DNA of 64,000 nt from positions 56,684-120,683 of the forward strand of contig NZ_JAMXFD010000003.1 of NCBI RefSeq assembly GCF_025370875.1. Reading direction: 5' to 3'. The DNA comes from Laspinema palackyanum D2c (GTDB lineage: Bacteria; Cyanobacteriota; Cyanobacteriia; Cyanobacteriales; Laspinemataceae). Within the stretch, counting starts at the first letter, position 1, and each line of letters starts with the position of its first letter. The notes below the pieces were generated by a model that made no database searches, was not told where the DNA came from, and saw only the letters and a program-made list of their open reading frames with translations. The position numbers and the translations under genes were made by a program. This document shows positions 9,500 through 18,740 of the stretch, piece after piece.

Positions 9500-11575
9500 T
9501 TAAATCCGGGGCGGAAAATGAGCGACAATGGTTGCCACATCCGGATGTGTACGCACGATCGCTTCCGGTTCTACTAATCGTCCAGATGACCCAAAGGCTT
9601 GATGTTGATGGGAACCGGAGGTTAAAATTACTAAATCATCGGTTTTGAGCATTCTGGATACTTTTTTAACAAAGTTTCCCCGGAGGCGTTGCACCGGAGT
9701 CGTTGCACTCAATCCAAAGGATTCAAGGTCAAATTCAGTGTCTTTAGATCCGCCGGTGACAATCAATAACAACTGTAAGTTAGCCTTGAGTTCAGTGGCG
9801 ATGGCATTGGCAATGTCTAAGGTTTGTTGAAATTCCCAAGAGGCGGTTTCCGCTTCGGTGGCGGCGAGAAAGATTCGGGCGGTATTCTCAATGGGTTGCG
9901 GAAATCGGGTAATTAGAACCGGGACGGGCGATCCCCGCACAATCCGATCAATCACGTCGCCAAAGAAATTTTCCCGATAGGTGGAATATCCTTTCCACCC
10001 ACAGATAATTAAGCTGGCATTTCGTTCCGAGGCACTGCGAACAATTCCCCCGGCGATCGCTCCATCAATTCGACCAATGGGTTCCACTGCCACAGTTGCG
10101 GCATGAGCAATGGTTTCTGCTGCTGCTAATAACTGGCTTTGTTGAATTCTTTGCTCTGGGGAAATCTTACCATTTTTATCCGAAAGAACGTGCAAAGGGA
10201 GCAGGGTTCCTTTGGAGTTTTTTGCCAATAAAATTGCTAAAGTTAAGAGATTATCTTCCGTACTGGGGTTCGCCACAGGAACTAAAACGCGATCGGTCAA
10301 CCCCCCGCTTTCCCGGGTTGTGGTTTTTTCCTCGGGTTTCACTCCTTTTCCCCACTTGGCGGTAATCCAGGGAGAGGCAATGCAACTGACGAGAATCATC
10401 GCAATAATACCATTCACGGTGACTTCATCCACCAGTTCTATCTCATAAGCAACGGTAATCGCTGCTAGGGTAGAAGCCGCTTGGGCGACGGACAACCCAA
10501 AGGCAACCATCGTATTAGGAAAGGTCCAGCCAAATAACTTCCCCGAACCCCAAGCGGCTAGATATTTCGACAGAAATTCAGCCCCAATCATCACCCCTGC
10601 CACCACGAGCGATCGCGGTTCACTAATCAGAATCATCGGGTCAATTAACATCCCCACCGAGAGCAGAAAGAAGGGGACAAATAGCGTATTCCCAATAAAC
10701 TGAATCCGATTCATTAAAGGACTCAAAGCGGGAATCAATTGAGTAATGGCAATTCCGGCTAAAAATGCCCCAATAATTGCTTCAATTTCAATCAGTTGAG
10801 CTACATACGAAACCACCAGCAACGTCGCCACTACAAAGGTAAATTCTGCTCCCTCATCATGACCAAATTTTCTAAAAAACCATCGCCCCAGCTTGGGAAC
10901 TCCCCACAAGGTAGCGAGAGTATAAATCGCCAAGGCAGGAATTAGAAACAGCCAAAATTGTAGGGTTAAGTTACCCCCATGCGCTTTGACCACCACGGCT
11001 AACACTAACAACGCCAGGACATTCGTGATTAAGGTTCCTCCCAATGTGGCAGTTACCGATTGTGCGCGCATGATCCCCAAGCGGGTCAAAACTGGCAATG
11101 CCAGCAGGGTATGAGAGGCAAAACAAGAGGCAACCAGAATTGATGCTAACAAACTATCTCCTAGCAACAACATCGCCCCAGTTCCCAATACCATCGGAAT
11201 GGCAAAGGTTGCCAACCCAAAAACAATGGCTTTATCCGCATTGAGTTTGAGGTCATCTAAACTGGTTTCTAACCCCGCCATAAACATTAAAAATAGTAAT
11301 CCCACTGTGCCTAATAGCACAATGGTCTCATCGCGGGCTAATAATCCCAAACCGTGGGGTCCGATGACGACTCCAGCTAGAATTAATCCCACAATTCCCG
11401 GCAGTTTTAACCGCTCAAAAACCAAGGGTGCAACGAGCATCATTGCCATGATAATCAAAAAAATGGCAACGGGGTCTTTAATGGGACCGCTTAAAACTTG
11501 AGCCAAGGGAGTCTCCATCAACACCCTAGTGATTTCTCCACCATTCGTTTCAATGAACGGCCAAAGGTTTGCCAT
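9500..11575 (-). CDS. CPA2-type cation:proton antiporter with C-terminal universal stress domains
   Basis: A 691-residue protein. Residues 1 to about 415 form a Na+/H+ exchanger-type domain with roughly 11-13 hydrophobic spans (LKLPGIVGLILAGVVIGPHG, GLLFLMFMAGLE). Residues from about 440 carry one UspA-like domain (DRVLVPVANPSTEDNLL to SPVPVLITRF), and a second more divergent one follows to the end. Transport would exchange Na+ or K+ for H+ at a membrane, with the Usp part regulating by nucleotide binding. Where CPA family members have the ion-site pair D-D, N-D or Q-D, this protein shows Thr184-Asn185 in TLITNVLALLVLAVV, so the usual aspartate appears to be missing. Upstream is a 744-base intergenic region. 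Confidence 0.88.
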   Translation of the reverse strand: MANLWPFIETNGGEITRVLMETPLAQVLSGPIKDPVAIFLIIMAMMLVAPLVFERLKLPGIVGLILAGVVIGPHGLGLLARDETIVLLGTVGLLFLMFMAGLETSLDDLKLNADKAIVFGLATFAIPMVLGTGAMLLLGDSLLASILVASCFASHTLLALPVLTRLGIMRAQSVTATLGGTLITNVLALLVLAVVVKAHGGNLTLQFWLFLIPALAIYTLATLWGVPKLGRWFFRKFGHDEGAEFTFVVATLLVVSYVAQLIEIEAIIGAFLAGIAITQLIPALSPLMNRIQFIGNTLFVPFFLLSVGMLIDPMILISEPRSLVVAGVMIGAEFLSKYLAAWGSGKLFGWTFPNTMVAFGLSVAQAASTLAAITVAYEIELVDEVTVNGIIAMILVSCIASPWITAKWGKGVKPEEKTTTRESGGLTDRVLVPVANPSTEDNLLTLAILLAKNSKGTLLPLHVLSDKNGKISPEQRIQQSQLLAAAETIAHAATVAVEPIGRIDGAIAGGIVRSASERNASLIICGWKGYSTYRENFFGDVIDRIVRGSPVPVLITRFPQPIENTARIFLAATEAETASWEFQQTLDIANAIATELKANLQLLLIVTGGSKDTEFDLESFGLSATTPVQRLRGNFVKKVSRMLKTDDLVILTSGSHQHQAFGSSGRLVEPEAIVRTHPDVATIVAHFPPRI

Positions 11576-12319
11576 AAAAGGACTCCTTCCTGGTAATGGT
11601 ATTTGTAAAAAGTTGATTTTCGGTCTTTCAGTTTATAACATATTTTTTATTTTTTTGCTCGAACGGAAAGTTGAGGTGCATTTCAGGAAGAAAAAATATT
11701 TATTTTCTTGGAAATTTTTGGCCTAACTTTTTCGAGGGTAGCATAGGAAACATTGGAAAAATTTTTATGTTATACTGAAAGATACTTTTAAATATTTATA
11801 AGATTAAAATCTCTAAATTAACTCTCCCTAGAGGAAGATTTACACGGGTTAGGTTTTAAGCGCAATTTTTAAATAGTCCAGGTAAGGCAGGGGAAGTCGA
11901 ACTCATCCAATCAACCCCAGTCAAAAGGGTTTTTAAATGCTCAGTATACTACCTAAATCGGCGGGAAAGGGGGTAATTTGGGCTGGGGTCACCTAGATTC
12001 AGGTGCGATCGCCTCTGACTTCATCCCGGGTTGAGTAGAACACCCGTGGCTGAAATTGGCGACTTAGACGCGCGATCGCACCTAAGTCGGAGCAGCTTTG
12101 TTAAACTTAAACTTAGGACTTCGATAGAGGATTAGAGTCAGGGGACAAGACCGTGGGGTTATGGCGCAGATTGGCTGCTAATTTCTACAGATTTTGTAAA
12201 CCAACCCGGTTAGTGTTGCCGATACGATACCGATGCTATAGATACCCGGATGTCCTCAAAGAAGCGATCGCCTCCGGACCTCTACTCATGGCAGTACCAA
12301 GGGATGACTAAGTAAGACG
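11576..12319. other. Intergenic region without a recognisable gene
   Basis: The part nearest the antiporter gene is AT-rich and should hold its promoter. At 12001-12083 there is an inverted repeat of AGGTGCGATCGC built on HIP1 octamers with about 59 bases between the arms. I see no open reading frame of interest and no tRNA-like structure. Confidence 0.55.
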
Positions 12320-13123
12320 ATGAAGATTTCCGAGCTAATCAAATGGTTTGAAGGCTGGGCGAACCCAGCATGGCAAGAAAAGTGGGATAATTGTGGTTGG
12401 CAAATCGAACCGGGAATCTTAACGGAACCGGCGGGGGTGTTAGTCTGTTTAACGCCGACCTTAGCCGTGATGCAAGAAGCAATCACCCTCCAACAAACAG
12501 GTGAACCTGTTAATTTAATTTTCGCTCACCATCCCCTCATTTTTGGCGGAGTCAATCGCCTCTGTAGCGGTGAGGCGATCGGCGAGATGGCAAAACTAGC
12601 CTTTTCCCATCGTATCGGCATTTACAGCGCTCACACCAACTTTGATCAAGTGAATCATGGAACCGCTGATGTCTTGGCGCAATGGTTAAATTTGAAACAA
12701 GTTAAGCCCATTGTCCCCACCCAACCGGGACTCGGTTATGGCAGAATTGGACAACTGGAACCGGCACTTTCCCTCCGGGATTTGTTAACCCTAATTCAAG
12801 AAAAATTCCATCCGCCCGAACTAATTGTTTCTCCTGCCGAACCCCAAAAGCGCATCCGCAGGTTAGCGGTTTTAGGCGGTTCGGGAGCAAGTTATATCGA
12901 TGCCGTAGTTCAAGCCGGTGCTGAGGCTTATCTCACCTCAGATTGCAAATTTCATCAATTCCAGGAAGCGCGCGATCGCGGCTTAGTTCTGATTGACGCC
13001 GGTCATTATGCCACAGAACGCCCCGCCTGCGATCGGCTGGTGCAAAAATTAAGTAAAGCCGGGGTTTCTTGGGTAAAATTAAGTACCCAAGATGAAGATT
13101 TCCGCCAGTTTTTTCGAGGATAG
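12320..13123 (+). CDS. Nif3-like dinuclear metal-centre protein
   Basis: A 267-residue member of the Nif3/YbgI family, toroidal hexamers with two metal ions per subunit. YbgI-type proteins have been linked to GTP cyclohydrolase-like chemistry, but the physiological role is unsettled. Metal-ligand motifs are visible: LIFAHHPLIFGG near residues 70-81, the SAHTNFDQV block near 98-106, and the C-terminal DAGHYATERPAC. The N-terminal WDNCGWQIE block fits. The protein is cytoplasmic. Length agrees with single-domain family members. A HIP1-rich intergenic region precedes it, and a convergent nuclease-fold gene fragment follows. Confidence 0.9.
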   Translation: MKISELIKWFEGWANPAWQEKWDNCGWQIEPGILTEPAGVLVCLTPTLAVMQEAITLQQTGEPVNLIFAHHPLIFGGVNRLCSGEAIGEMAKLAFSHRIGIYSAHTNFDQVNHGTADVLAQWLNLKQVKPIVPTQPGLGYGRIGQLEPALSLRDLLTLIQEKFHPPELIVSPAEPQKRIRRLAVLGGSGASYIDAVVQAGAEAYLTSDCKFHQFQEARDRGLVLIDAGHYATERPACDRLVQKLSKAGVSWVKLSTQDEDFRQFFRG

Positions 13124-13160
13124 AGCAGAGGTAACCAGCCCCTAACGAGTAGGAAACTTT

Positions 13161-13475
13161 TTACCCCTGAGATTGATTCGAGGAGTCCAAGATTTCTTGA
13201 ACCACTGACAGGGGTAAATCAGACAATTGGGCAATCTCTTCTAAACTTTCTCCTCGGTTAGCAAGACGTTGAACAAAGTCTCGCTTTGCTTGCTGGAGAC
13301 CTTCTTGGAGACCTTCTTGGAGACCTTCTTCGCGACCTTCTTCGCGGCCTTCGACAAATGCTTCTTGATAAAAGCGGGTTTGTTTTAAATCGGTAAGTCC
13401 TAACATTTTGGCAATCTCCTCTCGACTTGCTTGGGGTAGTTTATAAACGATAATGGTCTCGATTAAATTAGGGAG
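13161..13475 (-). pseudogene. Tandem partial copy of the 3' end of the neighbouring DUF2887-like gene
   Basis: This stretch repeats the last ~100 codons of the gene at 13479-14309, from LIETIIVYKLPQ through the LPLSVVQEILDSSNQSQ tail. It follows that gene's stop codon directly and in the same frame (SQL-stop-RLPNLIET). The only long difference is one extra four-residue unit in the Glu-rich linker (GREEGREEGLQEGLQEG against GREEGLEEGREEG). An internal ATG at 13406 would allow an 81-residue product starting MLGLTDLKQTRF, but the catalytic fold is absent. I therefore treat it as a duplicated fragment rather than a gene. The alternative is a free C-terminal regulator of the full protein. Confidence 0.75.
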
Positions 13476-13478
13476 CCG

Positions 13479-14309
13479 TTACAACTGAGATTGATTCGAG
13501 GAGTCCAAGATTTCTTGAACCACTGACAGGGGTAAGTCAGACAATTGGGCAATCTCTTCTAAACTTTCTCCTCGGTTAGCAAGACGTTGAACAAAGTCTC
13601 GCTTTGCTTGTTGGACACCTTCTTCGCGACCTTCTTCAAGGCCTTCTTCGCGACCTTCGACAAATGCTTCTTGATAAAAGCGGGTTTGTTTTAAATCGGT
13701 AAGTCCTAACATTTTGGCAATCTCCTCTCGACTAGCTTGGGGTAGTTTATAAACGATAATGGTCTCGATTAAATCAATGATATCCCGTTGAACAGGGGCG
13801 ATGGTTAGTTCTTGTTGGGCTTTGGTAATCAGGCGTTTGGCGGTGGCGATCGCCTCTTGTTCGGGTTCTACCACCAGTTTAACAATGGCGAATCCTAATG
13901 AGTCGTCCGGGTTGTCTAACTCATTGAGATAAATGCGAGTGACTCGCCCGGAGTCCAGGAGTTCGTGGAATTGGTGCCGTTGTTCTCGTTCCTGGGTTCG
14001 ACTGGGATAAATGATGACCACGCGCCAAGGAGAGCTCGGTTGGTATTGACGCAGGTAGAGGAAAAGTTCGGCAAAAATCCGCGAATAAAACGTTTCATCC
14101 GCTTGAAATTGGACTTCGGCGAGGTAGAAAGGTTGGTCAGGTTTATCGGTTTTTGGAAGAAATAACCCATCTAACCGAAAGGCTAATTGTTTAACTTCCA
14201 CGGAGGTAAATTGATACTCCTCAGCGTTCCCGGGGGAACTGTGGATGAGTTCAAAAAAGCTGCGGGGATATTGTTGAAAGATGCGGTAAAAAATGGTATC
14301 GGTTTTCAT
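13479..14309 (-). CDS. DUF2887 / Rpn-like PD-(D/E)XK nuclease-fold protein
   Basis: A 276-residue protein of a family abundant in cyanobacteria and related to the Rpn recombination-promoting nucleases. The start MKTDTIFYRIFQQYPRSFFELI and the core RLDGLFLP...FYLAEVQFQ fit this family. Candidate active-site residues are D47, E65 and Q67 (D-x17-E-x-Q). The middle has YQPSSPWRVVIIYPSR. The C-terminus carries a short Glu/Gly repeat linker (EGREEGLEEGREEG) and a helical tail. Such linkers often vary in copy number. A partial copy of the 3' end lies immediately downstream. The biological role of the family is not established; nuclease activity is inferred from fold only. Confidence 0.82.
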   Translation of the reverse strand: MKTDTIFYRIFQQYPRSFFELIHSSPGNAEEYQFTSVEVKQLAFRLDGLFLPKTDKPDQPFYLAEVQFQADETFYSRIFAELFLYLRQYQPSSPWRVVIIYPSRTQEREQRHQFHELLDSGRVTRIYLNELDNPDDSLGFAIVKLVVEPEQEAIATAKRLITKAQQELTIAPVQRDIIDLIETIIVYKLPQASREEIAKMLGLTDLKQTRFYQEAFVEGREEGLEEGREEGVQQAKRDFVQRLANRGESLEEIAQLSDLPLSVVQEILDSSNQSQL

Positions 14310-14345
14310 GAGCTATGTTTTGAGATTCTTCAAGCTCACCAAGCG

Positions 14346-14372
14346 GCGGGTCGAGTTGGAAAGACGACCCGC
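14346..14372 (-). terminator. Short GC-rich hairpin before the DUF2887-like gene
   Basis: An 8-bp perfect stem (GCGGGTCG / CGACCCGC) with an 11-nt loop between the small membrane gene ending at 14388 and the DUF2887-like start at 14309. It probably ends the secDF transcript. There is no long U-run, so confidence is moderate. Confidence 0.45.
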
Positions 14373-14387
14373 ACAGGATATGGATAG

Positions 14388-14828
14388 TTATTTCAGGCGG
14401 GGAGACTGGACAATCCAGGAATAGAGGGGATGAGAGGGACCCTGTTGACGAATCCGGAGGAGTTGTTGTTCTAAGCGCGATCGCTCTGATTGTGGCATTC
14501 CAAATAAAATGTTGCGACTTTGCCAAACCAGGACTGCAACGGTCATGCTCACGGTGAAGGTGAGTCCGATCGCCGGGATGGGATTGTACCGCAGACTAAG
14601 GGCGTAGCGCAGACTCGCCCAGGTAAAATGTTCAGACAGCAGTCTGATATCGTCTCGCAACGCCCACAGGCTAAAACTCCCCACCGTTAGCCACAGCAGC
14701 AACACCAACACCCAACGAGCGGCAACGGTGTACTCATGTAACCGTTGCACTTCTTGCTCGAACCTGGGGTCCTGTTGCAGAGAAACGGAGTCGAGGGGGC
14801 GATCGCTAAATTCGTGATTGTTCTCCAT
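14388..14828 (-). CDS. Small two-span membrane protein downstream of secF
   Basis: I do not recognise a named family. The 146-residue protein has a soluble, acidic N-terminus of about 35 residues, then two hydrophobic segments (VAARWVLVLLLWLTVGSFSLWAL near 35-57 and IPAIGLTFTVSMTVAVLVW near 84-102), and a basic helical C-terminus (SERSRLEQQLLRIRQQ). It is probably an inner- or thylakoid-membrane protein. It lies 75 bases after secF on the same strand, so co-transcription with secDF is plausible, but a role in protein export would be speculation. Confidence 0.7.
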   Translation of the reverse strand: MENNHEFSDRPLDSVSLQQDPRFEQEVQRLHEYTVAARWVLVLLLWLTVGSFSLWALRDDIRLLSEHFTWASLRYALSLRYNPIPAIGLTFTVSMTVAVLVWQSRNILFGMPQSERSRLEQQLLRIRQQGPSHPLYSWIVQSPRLK

Positions 14829-14902
14829 CAGAGCAATCTCAATTGATAGAAGATCACGTCAACCTCGCTAAATCCAGAAGAACGACGCAGCATTAACCCG
14901 GA

Positions 14903-15889
14903 CTAACCTTCGTTCGAGTCTGGGGATGCTTCCCCAGGGGTTGGACCCTCTGGTACTGGGGACATCCCTTGTCCATTGCGTTCTCGCCACCAGGTTAACA
15001 AGGTACTCGCTAAAAACAGACTGGAATACACACCCGCCAAAAACCCCACAATTAAGGCTAGGGCAAAGTATTTGAGGGTTTCCCCCCCAAACAGGAAAAT
15101 CCCGACCAAAGGTAACATCGTGGTTGCCGTGGTATTAATCGATCGCCCCAGGGTTTGATTCACCGCCTCATCCACGATTTGATCAATGGGGCGATTCAAT
15201 TTATCCTGAGCCAGGGTTTCCCGGATGCGATCGTAAATCACCACGGTATCATTCACCGAAAACCCGATAATCGTGAGCAACGCCACAATAAACAAGCTAT
15301 CCACTTCCGACCCCAAAACCAGTCCCAGAATTGAGAAAATCCCCACCGTAATCAATACATCGTGGAATAAAGCCACGATCGCAAACAGGGCATAATCGAA
15401 TTGGAACCGGAAACTGAGATAGACAATAATCCCAGCAAACGAGACAATCAATGCCAAGAGTCCTTGGGTAAACAATTGACGGCCAAGGGTTGGACCCACG
15501 GTATCAATTTGACTCTTTTGTGCATCAAAACTGCCCAATTCTTCCGTTAAAGAATTCACCAGTTGAGTGCGTTGTTCCACATCCAGGGTAGAGGTGCGAA
15601 TGGATAACGCCTGCCGTTCCTCACCGACGACTTGAATGCTACTACTGCCCAATCCTTGGCTGGTGAGAATCGATCGCACCGTTCCCGATTCAATCGGGCG
15701 ATCGCAATTACCCGGAACCGAACAATCCAATTCCAACTGCAACCGAGTCCCCCCAACAAAATCCAGACTCGGACGCAGGGGGGCTCCCAACTGTTGCCAG
15801 GAAATCACCATCGAAATCAACCCAGCTACCACAACGGCTGCGGATAATGTCCACCACAATTGGCGCTGTTTGTTAATGTTTAATCTCAT
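14903..15889 (-). CDS. secF: Protein translocase subunit SecF
   Basis: SecF pairs with SecD to use the proton gradient to complete protein export through SecYEG at the cytoplasmic or thylakoid membrane. The 328-residue product has one N-terminal span, a periplasmic loop with the SecF block [15 protein letters not shown], and five C-terminal spans with the SecD/F signature [13 protein letters not shown] and the [14 protein letters not shown] block. I chose the ATG at 15889 ([13 protein letters not shown]) because an AGAGG ribosome-binding site sits eight bases before it. A GTG at 15910 would add seven residues and has a poorly spaced GGGGGA. secD ends 27 bases upstream, so the two form an operon. 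Confidence 0.94.
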   Translation of the reverse strand: MRLNINKQRQLWWTLSAAVVVAGLISMVISWQQLGAPLRPSLDFVGGTRLQLELDCSVPGNCDRPIESGTVRSILTSQGLGSSSIQVVGEERQALSIRTSTLDVEQRTQLVNSLTEELGSFDAQKSQIDTVGPTLGRQLFTQGLLALIVSFAGIIVYLSFRFQFDYALFAIVALFHDVLITVGIFSILGLVLGSEVDSLFIVALLTIIGFSVNDTVVIYDRIRETLAQDKLNRPIDQIVDEAVNQTLGRSINTTATTMLPLVGIFLFGGETLKYFALALIVGFLAGVYSSLFLASTLLTWWRERNGQGMSPVPEGPTPGEASPDSNEG

Positions 15890-15916
15890 CGAATCTGCCT
15901 CTGGTAACACATCCCC

Positions 15917-17335
15917 CTAAACTTTCCTAACATTTTGAAGGTTCGGACAAAACAGTTCGGGCTTGCGAAGGTCATCAACACTAATCGCCAAAAACATTAA
16001 CGTGCGACTGCAAGTAATCGCCGTAAACATACTAACCGCCACCCCAATTCCCAGGGTCAATGCGAACCCTTTCACCAAACCAGCACCCAGCCAAAATAAG
16101 GCGACACAGGCAATCAGCGTGGTGACATTGCTATCCAAAATGCTCGAAAAAGCGCGGTAAAAACCCGACTCTACCGACCGATACAAACTCTTTCCGGCCC
16201 GTAATTCTTCCCGGGTCCGTTCAAAAATCAGGACGTTGGCATCCACCGCCATCCCAATACTGAGGATAAATCCGGCAATTCCCGGTAGGGTCAAAGTCAC
16301 CCCCAACAGTGAGAAACTGGCTAAGGTCAGAATGGCATAGATCACCAGGGACAGATCGGCAATCACACCGGGTAAACGGTAATAGACCACCATAAAAATC
16401 AAGACCAGTACCAGGCCCCCGATTCCGGCATAGATACTTCTAACAATGCTATCGCGCCCCAGGGTTGCTCCAACGGTGCGATTTTCCACAATTTCTACCG
16501 GCACCGGCAAGGCTCCACCCCGCAGTTGGACCGCGAGTTCATTGGCATCTTGTACGGTAAAGTTGCCTTGAATCACAGCACGTCCTCCGGTAATCCCCGT
16601 GGTAGCAAATTCGGCAGGGACTGTGGGAGAACTAATTAGTTTTTCATCCAGAAAAATCCCTAGGGTCCGTCCGGTTCCCGCCAGATTTCGGGTGAGTTGG
16701 GCGAAGAGTTCTCCGCCTTCGTTATCAAAAACTAGACCCACATTCCAAGCCCCGGCCCCTACTTGCGCCGGTTCAGGATAGGCATCCTCCAGATTAGAAC
16801 CCGTGAGGGGGGTTTTTTCATAGAGTTGGAGATTGAGTGCCTGAATTTCTTCGCGCTTGCGATCGAACTCGGCTTGCTTTTCAGCAATTTGTCCTTGTTC
16901 TCCCGATGCTTTTAACGCCTCCAACTCTAGGGCGATTTGGGTGGCTTCTTGGATCCGCACGTCCAGTTGCACCCGGATTTCCTGACTCGCGGTTTCTTCG
17001 CGAAATTCCAGGACAGCGGTCCCCCCCAGCACCCGCTCGGCTTGGGCGGGATCGCTGACCCCTGGGAGTTGGACGAGAATCTGATCCGTCCCGACGGACT
17101 GAACAATGGGTTCAGATACCCCAAGAGCATCAACCCGGTTTCTGACTACGCTCTGTACAGCTTCCATCACGGAGGAGGTAATTTGCGGGACCTCGGGTGA
17201 GGGTCGCACCAGAAGGGTGAGTTGGGAACCCCCCTGAAGATCCAATCCCAACCGGAATGGGACATTCACCAACGCAACGATCGCGGCAATAACCAGAACC
17301 AGAATTAAAGCCAATAATGAACGGTTTTTTTGCAT
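15917..17335 (-). CDS. secD: Protein translocase subunit SecD
   Basis: The larger partner of SecF in proton-driven export. The 472-residue protein starts with a membrane span, then the P1 head ([19 protein letters not shown]), an extended periplasmic region, and six C-terminal spans. The conserved [20 protein letters not shown] block lies in the translocation-coupling spans. A helical, Gln/Glu-rich stretch of about 50 residues inside the periplasmic part ([19 protein letters not shown] to [16 protein letters not shown]) is the type of insert seen in cyanobacterial SecD. It is the first gene of the leftward secD-secF group. Confidence 0.94.
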   Translation of the reverse strand: MQKNRSLLALILVLVIAAIVALVNVPFRLGLDLQGGSQLTLLVRPSPEVPQITSSVMEAVQSVVRNRVDALGVSEPIVQSVGTDQILVQLPGVSDPAQAERVLGGTAVLEFREETASQEIRVQLDVRIQEATQIALELEALKASGEQGQIAEKQAEFDRKREEIQALNLQLYEKTPLTGSNLEDAYPEPAQVGAGAWNVGLVFDNEGGELFAQLTRNLAGTGRTLGIFLDEKLISSPTVPAEFATTGITGGRAVIQGNFTVQDANELAVQLRGGALPVPVEIVENRTVGATLGRDSIVRSIYAGIGGLVLVLIFMVVYYRLPGVIADLSLVIYAILTLASFSLLGVTLTLPGIAGFILSIGMAVDANVLIFERTREELRAGKSLYRSVESGFYRAFSSILDSNVTTLIACVALFWLGAGLVKGFALTLGIGVAVSMFTAITCSRTLMFLAISVDDLRKPELFCPNLQNVRKV

Positions 17336-17364
17336 GACTTTACCTGTTTCTAGAGGGTTGAGAA

Positions 17365-17409
17365 TTGAGTTTTAAGTTGTAAATTTAGACAATTTCACTC
17401 AAAACTCAA
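17365..17409 (-). terminator. Hairpin after pdhB
   Basis: Nine-bp arms (17365-17373 TTGAGTTTT, 17401-17409 AAAACTCAA) lie just past the pdhB stop codon and end in an A-rich/T-rich context. It may end pdhB transcription before secD. Confidence 0.5.
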
Positions 17410-17430
17410 AACTCACTTTTCAACACTGTC

Positions 17431-18411
17431 TTATATTTTTAAGCCAACCATTTTTTGCACCGCTTCAACAATTTGGGGCGGTTGCACGATGGTTAGTCGC
17501 TCTAAGGTTCCATTGTAGGGCGTGGGAATATCCTGTGACGAAAGTCTCAGCACAGGTGCATCCAGCTCATCAAAGAACCGATCATTAATTGAAGCAATAA
17601 TTTCAGCCCCAATCCCTCCGGTTTTCATGGCTTCCTCAACCACAATCACCCGATGGGTTTTGCGAATGGATTCGCCAATGGTGTCGAGATCTAGGGGTTT
17701 GAGGGAAATTAAGTCAATGACTTCCGGATCAAACCCGTCTTTGACGATCTGCGGCACCGCTTGCAGAACGTGATGGCGCATCCGCGAATAGGTCAAAATC
17801 GTGACATCTTTGCCCCGTCGGACCACTTCTGCTTTATCTAGGGGCACTAGATATTCTTCCGAGGGCAGGTCTTCTTTCAAATTATAAAGAAGGACGTGCT
17901 CGAAAAATAGCACGGGGTTATTGTCACGGATGGCACTCTTGAGCAATCCTTTGGCGTTGTAGGGGGTGGAACAAGCGACCATTTTTAAGCCCGGAACGGC
18001 CTGAAAATAGGTTTCTAAGCGCTGGGAATGTTCGGCACCGAGTTGTCGTCCAACCCCACCGGGACCGCGAATCACCATCGGCATTGTAAAGTTGCCACCG
18101 GAGGTATAGCGCAGCATGGCATTGTTGGCGATTTGGTTGAAGGCGAGGAGCAAAAAGCCCATGTTCATGCCTTCAATAATCGGACGCAATCCAGTCATAG
18201 CGGCCCCAACCGCCATTCCGGTAAAGCTATTTTCCGCGATCGGGGTGTCGAGTACCCGCAGTTCGCCATATTTTTCGTACAGGTCCTTGGTGACTTTGTA
18301 GGATCCTCCATACTGACCGACATCTTCACCGAGGACGAATACTGTAGGGTCGCGGGCCATTTCTTCGTCAATGGCGGCTTTGAGCGCGTTGAAGAAAAGG
18401 GTTTCTGCCAT
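17431..18411 (-). CDS. pdhB: Pyruvate dehydrogenase E1 component, beta subunit
   Basis: Beta subunit of the E1 component, which with the alpha subunit and thiamine diphosphate decarboxylates pyruvate and passes acetyl to the E2 lipoyl group, feeding acetyl-CoA synthesis. The product (326 residues from this start) has the family blocks [39 protein letters not shown], the potassium/ThDP-site region, and the C-terminal transketolase domain ([18 protein letters not shown]). I chose ATG at 18411 ([18 protein letters not shown]), which matches the usual family start. A TTG two codons upstream is an alternative. The alpha subunit gene is not in the window. The divergent neighbour is tldD. Confidence 0.95.
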   Translation of the reverse strand: MAETLFFNALKAAIDEEMARDPTVFVLGEDVGQYGGSYKVTKDLYEKYGELRVLDTPIAENSFTGMAVGAAMTGLRPIIEGMNMGFLLLAFNQIANNAMLRYTSGGNFTMPMVIRGPGGVGRQLGAEHSQRLETYFQAVPGLKMVACSTPYNAKGLLKSAIRDNNPVLFFEHVLLYNLKEDLPSEEYLVPLDKAEVVRRGKDVTILTYSRMRHHVLQAVPQIVKDGFDPEVIDLISLKPLDLDTIGESIRKTHRVIVVEEAMKTGGIGAEIIASINDRFFDELDAPVLRLSSQDIPTPYNGTLERLTIVQPPQIVEAVQKMVGLKI

Positions 18412-18740
18412 CTTCAAGGTGGGTAATGGGACAAGCTTTTATCTTATACCATTGCATTTTCCCGACGCTAGAGATTTTAGAGCATCGGTACAGTTTTAGA
18501 TTCTAGGCGGTGGGTCCCCTCTTAAAGGGGTCGGACAAGTCCCCCAGGGTTGTCTTCTGGCTCCTGTACGGATGCTTTAGGGACCAAAAACCGGGGTGAT
18601 GGCCCTCAGAATGCGGTCAAGGGTTCCAAATTTTCGGGCATAACCCCGGTTTTTAATCCCGACTGTACCGGGGTCCGAGTTTGGCACATTAGACTGGAAG
18701 TAAGAAAGATTACAAGTTGTCCAATCGGGAACGTTAGCGC
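18412..18740. promoter_or_regulatory. Divergent pdhB/tldD intergenic region with a long inverted repeat
   Basis: This 329-base region must carry the promoters for pdhB (leftward) and tldD (rightward). At 18586-18597 and 18643-18654 there are 12-bp perfect arms (AAAAACCGGGGT and complement) around a 45-base loop. The plus strand ends the right arm in five T residues, which would suit a small RNA terminator. I found no named motif. Confidence 0.5.
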
